A stretch of DNA of 64,000 nt from PLA3 sp964592235 (GCA_964592235.1 CAZQCF010000006.1:1-64000), one strand, 5' to 3'; counted from the first letter of the stretch, positions 34,913 through 43,900 are shown. The notes: a model not told the origin generated them from the sequence alone. A program made the numbers and translations.

Positions 34913-36178
34913 ATGACCCTTATCCGCAACATCGGGCAACTTGTCGCGATCCCGCCCGGGCCGGTCGCAGGCGCTGCGTTCTCGTCACCGCCGGTGATTG
35001 AGAAGGCTGCGCTGCTCATTGAAAATGGGCGCATCGCGTGGTTCGGTCCGGAGAAAGATACGCCGGCCGAAGTACGTGGATTGAAGAGCAAACCATCTCC
35101 CTTGAAGGGAGAGGGAGTGATTGACGCGGGCGGCGGGGTCGTCGTGCCGGGATTGATTGATTGTCATACGCACGTCGTTTATGCCGGGTCGCGCGAGGGA
35201 GAATTTGTCCGGAAGCTTTGCGGGGCGAGTTACCTTGAAATTCTCGAATCGGGCGGCGGGATCCGCAGCACGATGCGCTCGGTGCGCGCCGTGAGCGAAG
35301 ACGAACTGGTGTCGCAGTCGCTGCCGCGCGTGCGGCGGATGCTGGCCGGCGGCGTGACGACGATCGAAGCGAAGAGCGGCTACGGGCTGGACGCGGCGAA
35401 TGAACTGAAGATGCTGCGGGCGATCCGGCGCGTCGGAGAATTGACCGGTGTCGAGATGATCGGCACGTACCTCGGCGCGCACGCGACGCCGCCCGAGTTC
35501 GCCGGTCAGAATGATGAATACGTTGACGCGATGACCGCGACGGACTTGCTTTCGGCGATTCGCGATGAAAAACTGGCCGAGTTCGCGGATGTTTTCTGCG
35601 AGAAGGGCGCGTTCACCCTGGAACAATCGCGGCGGTTTCTCGTGCACTGCGCGGCTGCGGGATTAACGCCCAAGGTCCACGCGGAGCAGCTTTCGAGCAG
35701 CGGCGCGACGCGGCTGGCGGTGGAACTGGACGCGGCCAGCGCCGATCACCTAGAGTACGTGAACGACGACGACCTCGCGGCCTTGAAGCGCGCTCGCACG
35801 ATTCCCGTCCTGCTGCCGGGTTGCTCATTCTTTCTCAACAGCCCGCCCGCGCCGGCGCGAAAACTGATCGATGCCGGCCTGCCGGTCGCGCTGGCGACGG
35901 ACTGCAACCCCGGCTCGTGCATGATTGAGTCGCTCTCGCTGGTGATGTCCATCGCCGCGTCCCTGCTGCGCATGACGCCGATGGAGACACTGGTCGCGGT
36001 GACGGCTAACGCGGCAGCCGCTCTTCACCGGGCCGATCGTCTTGGCGCGATCGCCGTGGGGCACCAGGCCGATCTGCTGATCGTCGGCGCCGACAGCGTG
36101 GACCAGTGGGTGTATCGCGTCGGCGTTCCAGCGGTGCAGCTAATCATCAAGAACGGCCGGCGGCTCAATCCAGGTTAA
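34913..36178 (+). CDS. hutI: imidazolonepropionase
   Basis: A 421-residue amidohydrolase. The metal motif is G-L-I-D-C-H-T-H-V-V-Y-A-G. Further marks are the HutI signature E-A-K-S-G-Y-G-L, Y-L-G-A-H-A-T-P-P-E, His in K-V-H-A-E-Q, and the final A-T-D-C-N-P-G-S. It opens imidazolone propionate to N-formimino-glutamate in histidine breakdown. FtcD at 40191, which uses formimino-glutamate, lies 4 kb downstream, but hutH and hutU are not seen, so the pathway is dispersed. Confidence 0.96.
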   Translation: MTLIRNIGQLVAIPPGPVAGAAFSSPPVIEKAALLIENGRIAWFGPEKDTPAEVRGLKSKPSPLKGEGVIDAGGGVVVPGLIDCHTHVVYAGSREGEFVRKLCGASYLEILESGGGIRSTMRSVRAVSEDELVSQSLPRVRRMLAGGVTTIEAKSGYGLDAANELKMLRAIRRVGELTGVEMIGTYLGAHATPPEFAGQNDEYVDAMTATDLLSAIRDEKLAEFADVFCEKGAFTLEQSRRFLVHCAAAGLTPKVHAEQLSSSGATRLAVELDAASADHLEYVNDDDLAALKRARTIPVLLPGCSFFLNSPPAPARKLIDAGLPVALATDCNPGSCMIESLSLVMSIAASLLRMTPMETLVAVTANAAAALHRADRLGAIAVGHQADLLIVGADSVDQWVYRVGVPAVQLIIKNGRRLNPG

Positions 36179-36222
36179 ATCGGCTCAAGGCAGGAAACCA
36201 AGCGTCTGCCGACGGACCTCGT

Positions 36223-36912
36223 TCAGGGCAGCGGCTTTGCATCGACCATGCCGGCTTCGGACATGAAAGTGTTCATGTCATTAACGAACTCCCTGATAGC
36301 CGGCGGGGCCGAGGCGACCGGTAGCGGATTGCTAAGCGTGGGAGGCGTACCGGGAAACGCTTCGACATATCGATCCACATCCGCCCGCCAGATCTTCTGC
36401 GTGTCGGAGTTCACGGGTTGTCCCTTCAGCGTGACGGTCGCCCATTCGTTGCCGGTGCGCCGCAGCAGAAAAACGCGTTCAATCGTACCGTCGATCTGAA
36501 TGACGATGGTCGCATTGCTCCCATGCGCGGTGGCATCGACCAGCTCCGCTTCAACGTATGGACACTCGCCCGCCATGCAGATCCAACCATCCATGAGAAT
36601 GAACCGCGGAATCGCGTTGACGTATTTCGCCACGGCGTCCGGGACGACTGCCGGCGGCGTGACGTTGTAGGGATAGGGTCCGATGAGCACATCATAGTAT
36701 TGAGAACGCCCCGTCTGGCGGAAGCGTACCTGAAGGCGCTGAAAATTCTTGCTTCGCAATTCCTGATTGGGCCGCACTACCGTCTCAAGCAGAACCGCGC
36801 GTGCGTGGGTAGGCTCCACAAAATGATGAGGAGGCGGTTTCGACGCGTCGACACATCCACAAACGCCAAGCGCCGCCGCGACCAGGGCCACCCTGACCAG
36901 ACTTCGAGACAT
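36223..36912 (-). CDS. putative lipoprotein downstream of the CHASE2 kinase
   Basis: ATG at 36912 with GGAGG; 229 residues. A signal of about 19 residues ends in V-C-G-C, a plausible lipobox with Cys20. The mature part is beta-rich, with W-I-C-M-A-G-E-C near the middle, and has no family I recognise. It starts 15 bases after the kinase stop, so the two genes form one operon and the protein may present a ligand to, or be controlled by, the kinase sensor. Confidence 0.65.
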   Translation of the reverse strand: MSRSLVRVALVAAALGVCGCVDASKPPPHHFVEPTHARAVLLETVVRPNQELRSKNFQRLQVRFRQTGRSQYYDVLIGPYPYNVTPPAVVPDAVAKYVNAIPRFILMDGWICMAGECPYVEAELVDATAHGSNATIVIQIDGTIERVFLLRRTGNEWATVTLKGQPVNSDTQKIWRADVDRYVEAFPGTPPTLSNPLPVASAPPAIREFVNDMNTFMSEAGMVDAKPLP

Positions 36913-36926
36913 GGGATTCCTCCGTT

Positions 36927-39242
36927 TCAGACAGGTTGAAGTTGAAACGCTTTCTTCTTGCTGATCCACAGACACGCTTCACAACCAATGAGCATCGCGA
37001 GAATCGGTATGAGCGGATCCCACAACGTGGCGGCCGTTTGCGCCAGGAGAAGGCCTGCTCCGAAGCCGGCCGCGGCCGCCAGGGCCATCCATGCATAGGC
37101 TCTCCACCGTCGATGCGACGCAAACGTCGCCAAAAAGCATCCTGACAACCCGGCCGCCAGCGTGAGCAGCCATCGAATGGCCGCGCGGGGCCGGACGACC
37201 GACCTGGATCGCAACATCATGTCGATTCCGACTGCGTGTGCGTAGCAGCCCGGAAGGCTTCGACCGTCAGAGTAGCGATGTCGATCCGTCTTACCCGTCA
37301 TATCGCCGATGACCACGACCTTGCCTCGAAGCGTTTCCTTCAGCTCGTCCGCGGAATATTGAAACACGTCGCGGTAGTCCAGGGTCGATGCGGCCAGCAG
37401 GTCGTCCGTCGGCATTGGCAGAACAAAGTAGGCGATGCGATCGTCGGCATAGAGGCCCATCTCCGGTGTGTCGTCGGGCACGCTACGCACATAACTCAAC
37501 TTGATTCGATCCGAAGTGTCGCGCGGATTCTTCAGCTGGGGCATTCCAGGCACCGGCGACCAATACAGGATCTCAAGCACCTCTTCCTTTTCGTCGACGT
37601 GATAATCCGGAATGGCGAACGGCTCACGGGCGGCCGACAGCGTTGTCAGCGCCATCGACGGAATCGGATCGGCGAGTCCGCGCTGCAGAAGCAATAGGAG
37701 CGCCCACGAAGACCTGGTCTGAATCGCGGGCCGCCCCCAGCGCACGTTTCGTGCAATCACGGGGCTAAGTCGGGAAGGCGGCAACTCTTTCAGCGGCCAG
37801 TCGATAACATTTACAACGACTTCAATGCCTGCATTTCGCAGCGCCACGACCCCGCGATCAAAGTCGGCATCAAAGGGCGTTTCGTTTTCAAATGCAATGT
37901 CCCACGCGACGGCGCGAACGCCCGTCCGCGCAAGACGCTCCATGAGCCGCCCGTGCAGGCGGCGCAGGCTTCGGCGATTGCCGAGGGAAACGTCGGCAAG
38001 CGATTCCCGCTCGGCCAGCGCGCCGACGTTGCTTTCATCTGTGAGTCCGATGATTCGAACCTGCTGCAACGTCGGCCCAGCCGGCGTCGCGAGTGGTTCG
38101 GTCTTCAGCGCACGCGTCAGAAAGCGATCGACCAACTGCCCCGCCTGGGTCCACCGAAAGAAAAGCGGATCGCCGATCATCATCGCGAGGAAGGCAGCCG
38201 TTGCCGTGATCACGACGTGCGTCGAAATCGGGTGGCGTGACACGGTGCGGATGGCGTGCTTTCGGACGACGTAGACGAAGCTGTCCTTCTTGGCGGCAAT
38301 GGGCGCGCCGGCGAGGAGAGAACGGAGATCGGTGGCGAGGGCCTCCGCGGTTTGATAGCGCCGTTCACGCTCTTTGGCGAGGCAGGTCAGAATGATTGTA
38401 TCCAGATCCGCGTCGATCCCGGGACGCAGGGCGCTGGGCCGCCTCGGTTGCGCATGAAGGATGTTTTCGATCGCCGCTTCCCAACGGCAATCCGTCTTGT
38501 AAGGAACGCCCCGGGTGATCAGGGCAAAGAGGATGACGCCCAATGCATAGATATCGGCTCGGGCGTCCACCGCGTTGGGGTCGCCGCGTGCCTGCTCGGG
38601 CGAAAGATAGTGGAGCGTCCCAACGATCGCCTGACTCGTGGATAACTGCCGATCGGTGGCTTCGCTTAACGGTCGAGCCAGCCCGAAATCGAGGATTCGT
38701 ACTTGACCTTCGCTGTCCACGAGGATGTTCTGGGGCTTGAGATCGCGGTGGATAATGCCCTGCGTGTGAGCATAGTGAGTGGCCTCACAAACCACCGCAA
38801 ACAGCTGAAGGATCTGCTGAACGGACGCGCGTTCCTGGCGGACGTATTCATCCAGCCTCCATCCCCGTACGAAGTCCATGACGAAGAACGGGCGGCCGTC
38901 CTTGGTAAGCTCTGCATGAAAAATCGGGACAATATTGGGGTGGCGAAGCCGAGCCAGAAGCTCGATCTCGCGTTGGAAGCGTCGGCGCTCGTCGCTGCCT
39001 GCAAAGTGCCCATGCAGCAACACCTTGATCGCCACCATGCGTTTGGTGGATGTCTGAATCGCCTGGTACACAATTCCCTGCCCGCCCCGGCTGATTTCCG
39101 CGATGATCTCGTAGCCGGGAAACAAATCGGCGGTCGGAGGCGCCCCCTCGCGCCGAGGGGGGCGCGCATTGTCCCGGGTCAATGGCGTGACTGAATCCGG
39201 GTCGTCTTCTCCCGGGGAGATAGGTGTTGTTGATTCAGTCAA
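36927..39242 (-). CDS. Ser/Thr protein kinase with CHASE2 sensor domain
   Basis: TTG at 39242 has GGAG six bases upstream; a TTG at 39314 is possible. About 771 residues. The N-terminal Hsp kinase-like domain is complete: G-R-G-G-Q-G-style loop (S-R-G-G-Q-G-I-V-Y), V-A-I-K, H-R-D-L-K-P-Q-N and D-F-G-L-A. A membrane helix follows near 350. An extracytoplasmic CHASE2 domain then ends with G-K-V-V-V-I-G-D and P-G-C-Y-A-H-A. Three C-terminal helices complete the CHASE2 layout. It senses an external signal and phosphorylates cytoplasmic targets. It is divergent from the selenoprotein gene. Confidence 0.88.
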   Translation of the reverse strand: MTESTTPISPGEDDPDSVTPLTRDNARPPRREGAPPTADLFPGYEIIAEISRGGQGIVYQAIQTSTKRMVAIKVLLHGHFAGSDERRRFQREIELLARLRHPNIVPIFHAELTKDGRPFFVMDFVRGWRLDEYVRQERASVQQILQLFAVVCEATHYAHTQGIIHRDLKPQNILVDSEGQVRILDFGLARPLSEATDRQLSTSQAIVGTLHYLSPEQARGDPNAVDARADIYALGVILFALITRGVPYKTDCRWEAAIENILHAQPRRPSALRPGIDADLDTIILTCLAKERERRYQTAEALATDLRSLLAGAPIAAKKDSFVYVVRKHAIRTVSRHPISTHVVITATAAFLAMMIGDPLFFRWTQAGQLVDRFLTRALKTEPLATPAGPTLQQVRIIGLTDESNVGALAERESLADVSLGNRRSLRRLHGRLMERLARTGVRAVAWDIAFENETPFDADFDRGVVALRNAGIEVVVNVIDWPLKELPPSRLSPVIARNVRWGRPAIQTRSSWALLLLLQRGLADPIPSMALTTLSAAREPFAIPDYHVDEKEEVLEILYWSPVPGMPQLKNPRDTSDRIKLSYVRSVPDDTPEMGLYADDRIAYFVLPMPTDDLLAASTLDYRDVFQYSADELKETLRGKVVVIGDMTGKTDRHRYSDGRSLPGCYAHAVGIDMMLRSRSVVRPRAAIRWLLTLAAGLSGCFLATFASHRRWRAYAWMALAAAAGFGAGLLLAQTAATLWDPLIPILAMLIGCEACLWISKKKAFQLQPV

Positions 39243-39430
39243 GGTACACTCCGGCCGAAAGCGGCGACAGGGCCGGTGGGGAGCCGCTCGCGATGCTGTG
39301 CCATTCCGGCCCAACCGCCGCTCCGATCGGGTAGTCTAGTGGAGCAGGCAATGTAATGTAAAGACTAAATGCAGATGATGATGGCGGCTGGCTCGAATCC
39401 CAATGAAACTGACGGATCTGCGAGGCTGAC

Positions 39431-40108
39431 ATGTCAAGGAAACACGGTTTGAAAAGAATACTACTGTCAATGCTGCCGGCACTGGGCGCCTGCGGGCCGG
39501 AGGCCTACCTGGCGAAGATCGACCAAATGCCGCCGGAGCAGCGACCGCCGGAGTGGGACCAGACGCGGCAGCTCATGGCGCGGCGTGCCCCGGCCGTCGG
39601 CGACATCGCGCCGGACTTCGCGCTTCCTCTCATGGACGGCTCGAAGTCGATTCGTCGGAGCGAGCTGCAGGGCGGGCGGCCGATGGTGCTGGTCTTCGGG
39701 AGCTTTACCTGACCGCCGTTCCGGCGCCAGTCTGGCGCCATCGAGCGAATGCATTCGGCGTACAGGGAACGTGTATCATTTCTGTTTGTCTATGTGCGCG
39801 AGGCGCACCCGGTGGATGGTTGGCAGGTGGACAGCAACGTGAGCGAGGGTGTGTTGTTCGAAAAGCCGCGCACAGAAGATCGCCGCCGCGAGATCGCGCG
39901 GGCTTGCTGTGAGAAGTTGAATCTGACGATGCCGTGCGCGGTGGATGGATTGAACAACGCGGTGGATGATCTGTACGCTGCATGGCCGGAGCGGATCTTT
40001 GTCATTGGTGCCGACGGGCGAATCGCCTACGCCGGTGAACAGGGGCCGTGGGGGTTCAAGCCGGATGAAGCAGAGAAGGCGTTGCGGCATTTGATCGACA
40101 GGCGGTGA
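39431..40108 (+). CDS. iodothyronine-deiodinase-like selenoprotein (in-frame TGA = Sec)
   Basis: One frame runs from ATG 39431 to the stop at 40108, interrupted only by TGA at 39710-39712. Read as selenocysteine, residue 94 falls in F-G-S-F-T-U-P-P-F, the active site of deiodinases. Downstream are the deiodinase marks R-E-A-H-P-V-D-G-W, D-D-L-Y-A-A-W-P-E-R and Q-G-P-W-G-F-K-P-D-E. The N-terminus has a signal ending L-G-A-C (Cys21, possible lipoprotein) and a redoxin-type G-D-I-A-P-D-F-A-L-P. A hairpin right after the TGA fits a bacterial SECIS. The 225-residue protein may be a thiol/selenol reductase or reductive dehalogenase; the substrate is unknown. A standard reading would break it into two genes. 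Confidence 0.88.
39710..39739 (+). promoter_or_regulatory. candidate bacterial SECIS element after the Sec codon
   Basis: TGA (39710-39712) is followed by a perfect 7-bp hairpin, GGCGCCA (39723-39729) with TGGCGCC (39733-39739), around GTC. The apical G is about 17 bases from the TGA, in the range of known bacterial SECIS elements. The GUCUG string also occurs in the E. coli fdhF apical loop. SelB would bind it to deliver Sec-tRNA. Confidence 0.7.
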
Positions 40109-40190
40109 AGCGCGCGGTTCACGGGATTGCATGGCTGTCATACACTACGCGTGCCGCGAGGAATGGACCGGCTCACGGAGTGTGTGAATC

Positions 40191-41876
40191 ATGCCAGCTT
40201 TGATCGAGTGCGTTCCCAACTTCAGCGAAGGCCGCGACCCGGTCGCCATTCGCCAGATCACCGATGCGATTGAGTCGGTCGAGGGCGTCCGCTTGCTCGA
40301 CGTAGACCCCGGCAAGGCGACCAATCGGACCGTGGTGACGTTTGTCGGTGAGCCTTGCGCCGTTTGCGAGGCGGCGTTTCGCGGTGCGAAGCGCGCGGCT
40401 GAACTGATCGACATGAGCCGGCACAAGGGCGAGCACCCGCGCTTCGGCGCAACGGACGTATGCCCGCTGATCCCCGTGAGCGGTATCACGATGGAAGAGA
40501 CCGTCAAGTACGCGCGAAATCTGGCGAAGCGGATCGGCGATGAATTGCAGATTCCCGTCTATTGTTACGAATACGCCGCAACCAGCCCACAGCGGAAGAA
40601 TCTCGCCGATATCCGCGCGGGAGAATACGAAGGGCTTCGAGAGAAGCTGACGCGGCCGGAGTGGAAGCCCGACTTCGGCCCGGCGGCGTTCAACGCTCGG
40701 ACGGGGGCCATCGCCGTGGGAGCGCGCGACTTTCTGATCGCGTACAACGTGAATTTGAACACCACGAGCGTGCGGCGGGCCAACGCGATCGCGTACGACA
40801 TCCGTGAGAAGGGGCGCGTGAAGACCGACGACGGCACGCCGACGGGCAAGCCGGTGCTGGACGCGAACGGTCAGAAGGTATGGGTCCCGGGATCGCTGAA
40901 GTGCGTGAAGGCGATCGGGTGGTACATCGAGGAGTACGGCGTCGCGCAGATTTCCATCAACCTGACGAACATCGGCGTGACGCCGTTGCACGTCGCGTTC
41001 GACGAGTGTTGCAGGCGTGCCGAGGCGCGCGGCGTGCGCGTGACCGGCAGCGAGATCGTGGGCATGGTGCCGCTGTCGGCGATGCTCGAGGCGGGGCGGT
41101 ATTTTCTGCGCAAGCAGCAGCGCTCGACGGGCGTGAGCGACCGCGAGCTGATCAAGATTGCCGTGCGCAGTCTGGGGTTGGGCGATCTGTCGCCGTTCAA
41201 GCCGGAGGAGAAGATCATCGAGTACGCGATCGCCGACAAGTCGGCGCGGCGGCTCGTGGATCGGACGGTCAAGGATTTTGTAGAGGAGACGGCGAGCGAG
41301 TCGCCCGCGCCGGGCGGCGGGAGCGTGTCGGCCTTGCTGGGCGCGCTGGGCGCGGCGCTGGCAACGATGGTGGCGAATTTGTCGAGTCACAAGCGCGGCT
41401 GGGACGAACGCTGGGAGGAATTCTCCAAATGGGCCGAGCGAGGCAAGGTGCTGCATGATCGGCTGCTCGCGCTGGTGGATGAAGACACGGCGGCGTTCAA
41501 CGCGCTGATGGGGGCATTCGGCCTGCCTAAAGGCAGCGATGCGGAGAAAGCGGCGCGCGCAGCGGCAATCGAGGCGGCGACAATCCGGGCGATCGAGGCG
41601 CCGCTTGCCGTGATGGTAGCGGCGCTGGAGAGTTTCGAGGTGATCGACGCCATGGCACGCGACGGTATGGAGGCGAGCGCGTCAGACGTGGGTGTGGCGG
41701 CGCTGTGCGCGCGCTCGGCGGTGATCGGCGCGCACCTGAATGTGAAGATCAACGCGAAGGGCTTGAAGGATCGCAGCAAAGCGGACGCATACCTGGCGAA
41801 GGCCGGCGGCATTGAGAAGGACGCCGTCGCGCGGGAGGCGGAGGTCTTGAGACTGCTTGACCCGAAAATGGGGTGA
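40191..41876 (+). CDS. ftcD: fused glutamate formiminotransferase / formimino-THF cyclodeaminase
   Basis: A 561-residue bifunctional enzyme with GGAG nine bases before the ATG. Residues 1-330 are the formiminotransferase: E-C-V-P-N-F-S-E-G, and E-H-P-R-F-G-A-T-D around the catalytic His. From about 355 the cyclodeaminase begins: S-P-A-P-G-G-G-S-V-S-A-L. Together they move the formimino group of formimino-glutamate to tetrahydrofolate and release ammonia, giving methenyl-THF. The fusion is the form seen in vertebrates and some bacteria. A second cyclodeaminase gene follows. Confidence 0.95.
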   Translation: MPALIECVPNFSEGRDPVAIRQITDAIESVEGVRLLDVDPGKATNRTVVTFVGEPCAVCEAAFRGAKRAAELIDMSRHKGEHPRFGATDVCPLIPVSGITMEETVKYARNLAKRIGDELQIPVYCYEYAATSPQRKNLADIRAGEYEGLREKLTRPEWKPDFGPAAFNARTGAIAVGARDFLIAYNVNLNTTSVRRANAIAYDIREKGRVKTDDGTPTGKPVLDANGQKVWVPGSLKCVKAIGWYIEEYGVAQISINLTNIGVTPLHVAFDECCRRAEARGVRVTGSEIVGMVPLSAMLEAGRYFLRKQQRSTGVSDRELIKIAVRSLGLGDLSPFKPEEKIIEYAIADKSARRLVDRTVKDFVEETASESPAPGGGSVSALLGALGAALATMVANLSSHKRGWDERWEEFSKWAERGKVLHDRLLALVDEDTAAFNALMGAFGLPKGSDAEKAARAAAIEAATIRAIEAPLAVMVAALESFEVIDAMARDGMEASASDVGVAALCARSAVIGAHLNVKINAKGLKDRSKADAYLAKAGGIEKDAVAREAEVLRLLDPKMG

Positions 41877-41886
41877 GGACGGCTGC

Positions 41887-41914
41887 GAATATTGAATTGC
41901 GAATGGCGAAAGAG
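41887..41914. repeat. GAATnnn heptad array
   Basis: GAATATT, GAATTGC, GAATGGC and GAAAGAG lie head to tail at 41887, 41894, 41901 and 41908, ten bases after the ftcD stop. They match the arrays at 10753 and 59282. Confidence 0.6.
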
Positions 41915-41975
41915 AACAACAAGCTGTGTAACTGCAAAGTGGGCTGGACCACCGATCTGGTTGACGAGGTCGACA

Positions 41976-42569
41976 GTGCAATTAACCGAGTTCCTTGATC
42001 AACTTGCGTCCCGCTCCGCCACGCCCGGCGGGGGCAGCGCCAGCGCGCTGATCGGCGCGGTGGCCGGCGCGCTGTGCGGGATGGTGGGGCGGTTGAACGA
42101 CAAGAAGGACGGCACGCCGGGAATCCTGCACGACACGATCGTCGAGGCCGACGCACTGCGCGGGCGATTGCTTTCGCTGATGGATGAAGACATTATGGCG
42201 TTCAATGCGATGGCCGCGTCATGGAAGCTGCCGGACGACGCGGCGCACGCGGGGCAGAAGCAGGCCGCAGTGCTCGAGGCGACGCGCTCGCCGCTGGCGA
42301 TCATGCAGGCATCGCTCGATGTGATGCGTCTGGCGGCGCGGGGGCTGGCGCAGTCGAAGAAGAACTGCCTGTCGGACGCGGGCGTGGCCGCGCTCTTCGC
42401 GCACGCGGCGCTGGAGGGTGCAAGGCTGAATGTGCTGATCAACCTGCCGGGGATTGGCGACGAGCGGACGCGCGAGGAGTTGACCCGGCGGGCCGGCGCT
42501 CTGCGCGAAGAGGCCCGTGGGCTGCGCCGCGAAATCGAGACGCGCCTTGCCGAGAATTACGGCGGGTGA
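41976..42569 (+). CDS. stand-alone cyclodeaminase-like protein, FtcD paralogue
   Basis: GTG at 41976 with GAGG seven bases upstream gives 197 residues and starts just before the domain. The sequence has T-P-G-G-G-S-A-S-A-L and D-E-D-I-M-A-F-N-A, the same marks as the C-terminal half of the FtcD protein encoded 100 bases upstream. The family makes 5,10-methenyl-THF from formimino-THF. A tandem paralogue suggests either dosage or a shifted substrate. It is probably co-transcribed with ftcD. Confidence 0.87.
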   Translation: MQLTEFLDQLASRSATPGGGSASALIGAVAGALCGMVGRLNDKKDGTPGILHDTIVEADALRGRLLSLMDEDIMAFNAMAASWKLPDDAAHAGQKQAAVLEATRSPLAIMQASLDVMRLAARGLAQSKKNCLSDAGVAALFAHAALEGARLNVLINLPGIGDERTREELTRRAGALREEARGLRREIETRLAENYGG

Positions 42570-42677
42570 GTTTCTTGAGGGGTCGCGATCGGACGGAAAG
42601 GGGGGTTGTGTTCACAGGGCGGATGGTTCCCCATTCAACGCTCGGACGATCGTGCGTCGATGACGTACCCTGCGACC

Positions 42678-42705
42678 GACCACTCACCACTGGCAACCAG
42701 CCGCT
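42678..42705. repeat. AGTGGTC-type heptads, minus orientation
   Basis: GACCACT, CACCACT, GGCAACC and AGCCGCT lie at 7-base steps from 42678. They are the complement of the AGTGGTC units at 51881. Confidence 0.45.
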
Positions 42706-42714
42706 TCCTGCCGA

Positions 42715-42720
42715 TACAAT
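42715..42720 (+). promoter_or_regulatory. predicted -10 element (TACAAT)
   Basis: TACAAT lies 61 bases before the start at 42782. No clear -35. Confidence 0.35.
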
Positions 42721-42781
42721 CCCATCGCCTCGCGTGGGATGAGCGTATCAATTCCTCCTCGCGACGAAAGGGACGGGCAAC

Positions 42782-43270
42782 ATGGAACGGAGTTCGACAG
42801 GGGGCGTTCGGGGCATCGGTCGGCAAGGCATCGGGCGACGATCTCGCCGCGGGGCGACGGTGATGATCGTCTGCATGGCCGTCACGGCACTGGTCGGCGG
42901 CGCGTGCGAAGTCAACGTGACGCCGCCACTGGAGGCCGTGCTGGCGGGAACGTGGCTGCTGACCGGCGAGCAGATTTCGACGTTTCTTGATAAGACGCTC
43001 GTTTTCAACAGCAGCGGCCGCCTCACGCAGGTCACGACGCGCTCGACAAACATCTTCGGGTCCGAGCAGCGCGTTGTGGAGCGCGACCTGAATCTTGCGA
43101 CGGTCGTGACTGGAAATACGGTACGCGTCGTGCTGACGGGCGACCTCGTGTTTGAAGGAACGTTCAACGACAGCCTGACCGAGGCCGTCGGCAAACTTCA
43201 GACCGAAACGACGTGGTTTAACACAACGATCATCACCGACCAGGGACCGGGGAAGATCGTGAAGCAGTAA
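42782..43270 (+). CDS. secreted protein of unknown function
   Basis: A 162-residue product with an AAAGGGACGGG purine-rich ribosome site. Residues 1-41 form a long, Arg-rich signal ending G-G-A-C, which could be a weak lipobox. The mature part resembles a small lipocalin-like beta barrel (A-G-T-W-L-L-T-G-E, then repeated strands ending in T-T-I-I). No family is recognised with certainty. Confidence 0.55.
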   Translation: MERSSTGGVRGIGRQGIGRRSRRGATVMIVCMAVTALVGGACEVNVTPPLEAVLAGTWLLTGEQISTFLDKTLVFNSSGRLTQVTTRSTNIFGSEQRVVERDLNLATVVTGNTVRVVLTGDLVFEGTFNDSLTEAVGKLQTETTWFNTTIITDQGPGKIVKQ

Positions 43271-43271
43271 T

Positions 43272-43301
43272 AAAACGCCAAAACGCCAAAACGCTGAAAC
43301 G
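43272..43301. repeat. AAAACGCC octad repeat
   Basis: AAAACGCC at 43272 and 43280, AAAACGCT at 43288 and GAAACG at 43296 follow the stop codon of the preceding gene directly. Confidence 0.65.
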
Positions 43302-43364
43302 TGCACGGTCTTGAGACAGGAAGGGGATTCAGGCCCAGTGACGTCGGCGCGCTTGGACACTTGA

Positions 43365-43829
43365 ATGAAGGCGAGCTTTCGATTGCTGGCTGGCGCCGAC
43401 CTGTTGCTGCTCTGCCTCACGGCGGCGATGGGGACGACCGTGACGGGGACGCAGAACTTCGCGCGACATTTCATGCTGGGCATTCTTGCGGCCCTGTTCA
43501 CCTGCTTTGTCCACGTGCTGGTGTTCGTCTACTTCATGGTGCAGGACAAGATCGTGAAGCAGTCGATTCTGCACCACGGGCTGGATGTCTCATTCGCGGC
43601 GATCGTGGACCGGCTCAAGGCCCGGGTGCTGAAGCTGGCCATGCTCGGGGTTGCGTCGATGATCCTGACCACGGCTCTGGGGGCGGCCGACGGCGCGGCG
43701 ACGGCGTCTGGCGCGCACTTCTACGCCGCACTGGGGGCGATTGTATTGAACGCAATCCTTTTCGCGCGACACGACGGCGTCATTCGAGAAAACGGCGCGT
43801 TGTTCATGCGAGCCTTCGGCGCGGCGTGA
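43365..43829 (+). CDS. membrane protein of unknown function
   Basis: A 154-residue protein with four predicted membrane helices. A cytoplasmic or external loop in the middle carries H-H-G-L-D and D-R-L-K-A-R. Several His residues (in A-R-H-F, V-H-V and H-H-G) could bind a cofactor, but no family pattern is clear. The ribosome site is weak, so the start is uncertain. Confidence 0.5.
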   Translation: MKASFRLLAGADLLLLCLTAAMGTTVTGTQNFARHFMLGILAALFTCFVHVLVFVYFMVQDKIVKQSILHHGLDVSFAAIVDRLKARVLKLAMLGVASMILTTALGAADGAATASGAHFYAALGAIVLNAILFARHDGVIRENGALFMRAFGAA

Positions 43830-43864
43830 TCGGTGCATCGCCGGCGTGTTTCGGGCCGGGTCGT

Positions 43865-43894
43865 TTGACGCCGCGATTCGTCGCTCCATAGAAT
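43865..43894 (+). promoter_or_regulatory. predicted promoter giving a leaderless transcript
   Basis: TTGACG (43865-43870), 18 bases, TAGAAT (43889-43894). The GTG start at 43901 lies seven bases after the -10, at the expected transcription start. Confidence 0.6.
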
Positions 43895-43900
43895 GAGAAC

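Noticed and set aside
39431..40108. Frameshift or nonsense pseudogene
   Set aside because: Both halves are in the same frame, conserved residues continue on both sides, and the TGA falls exactly at the deiodinase Sec site with a hairpin behind it.
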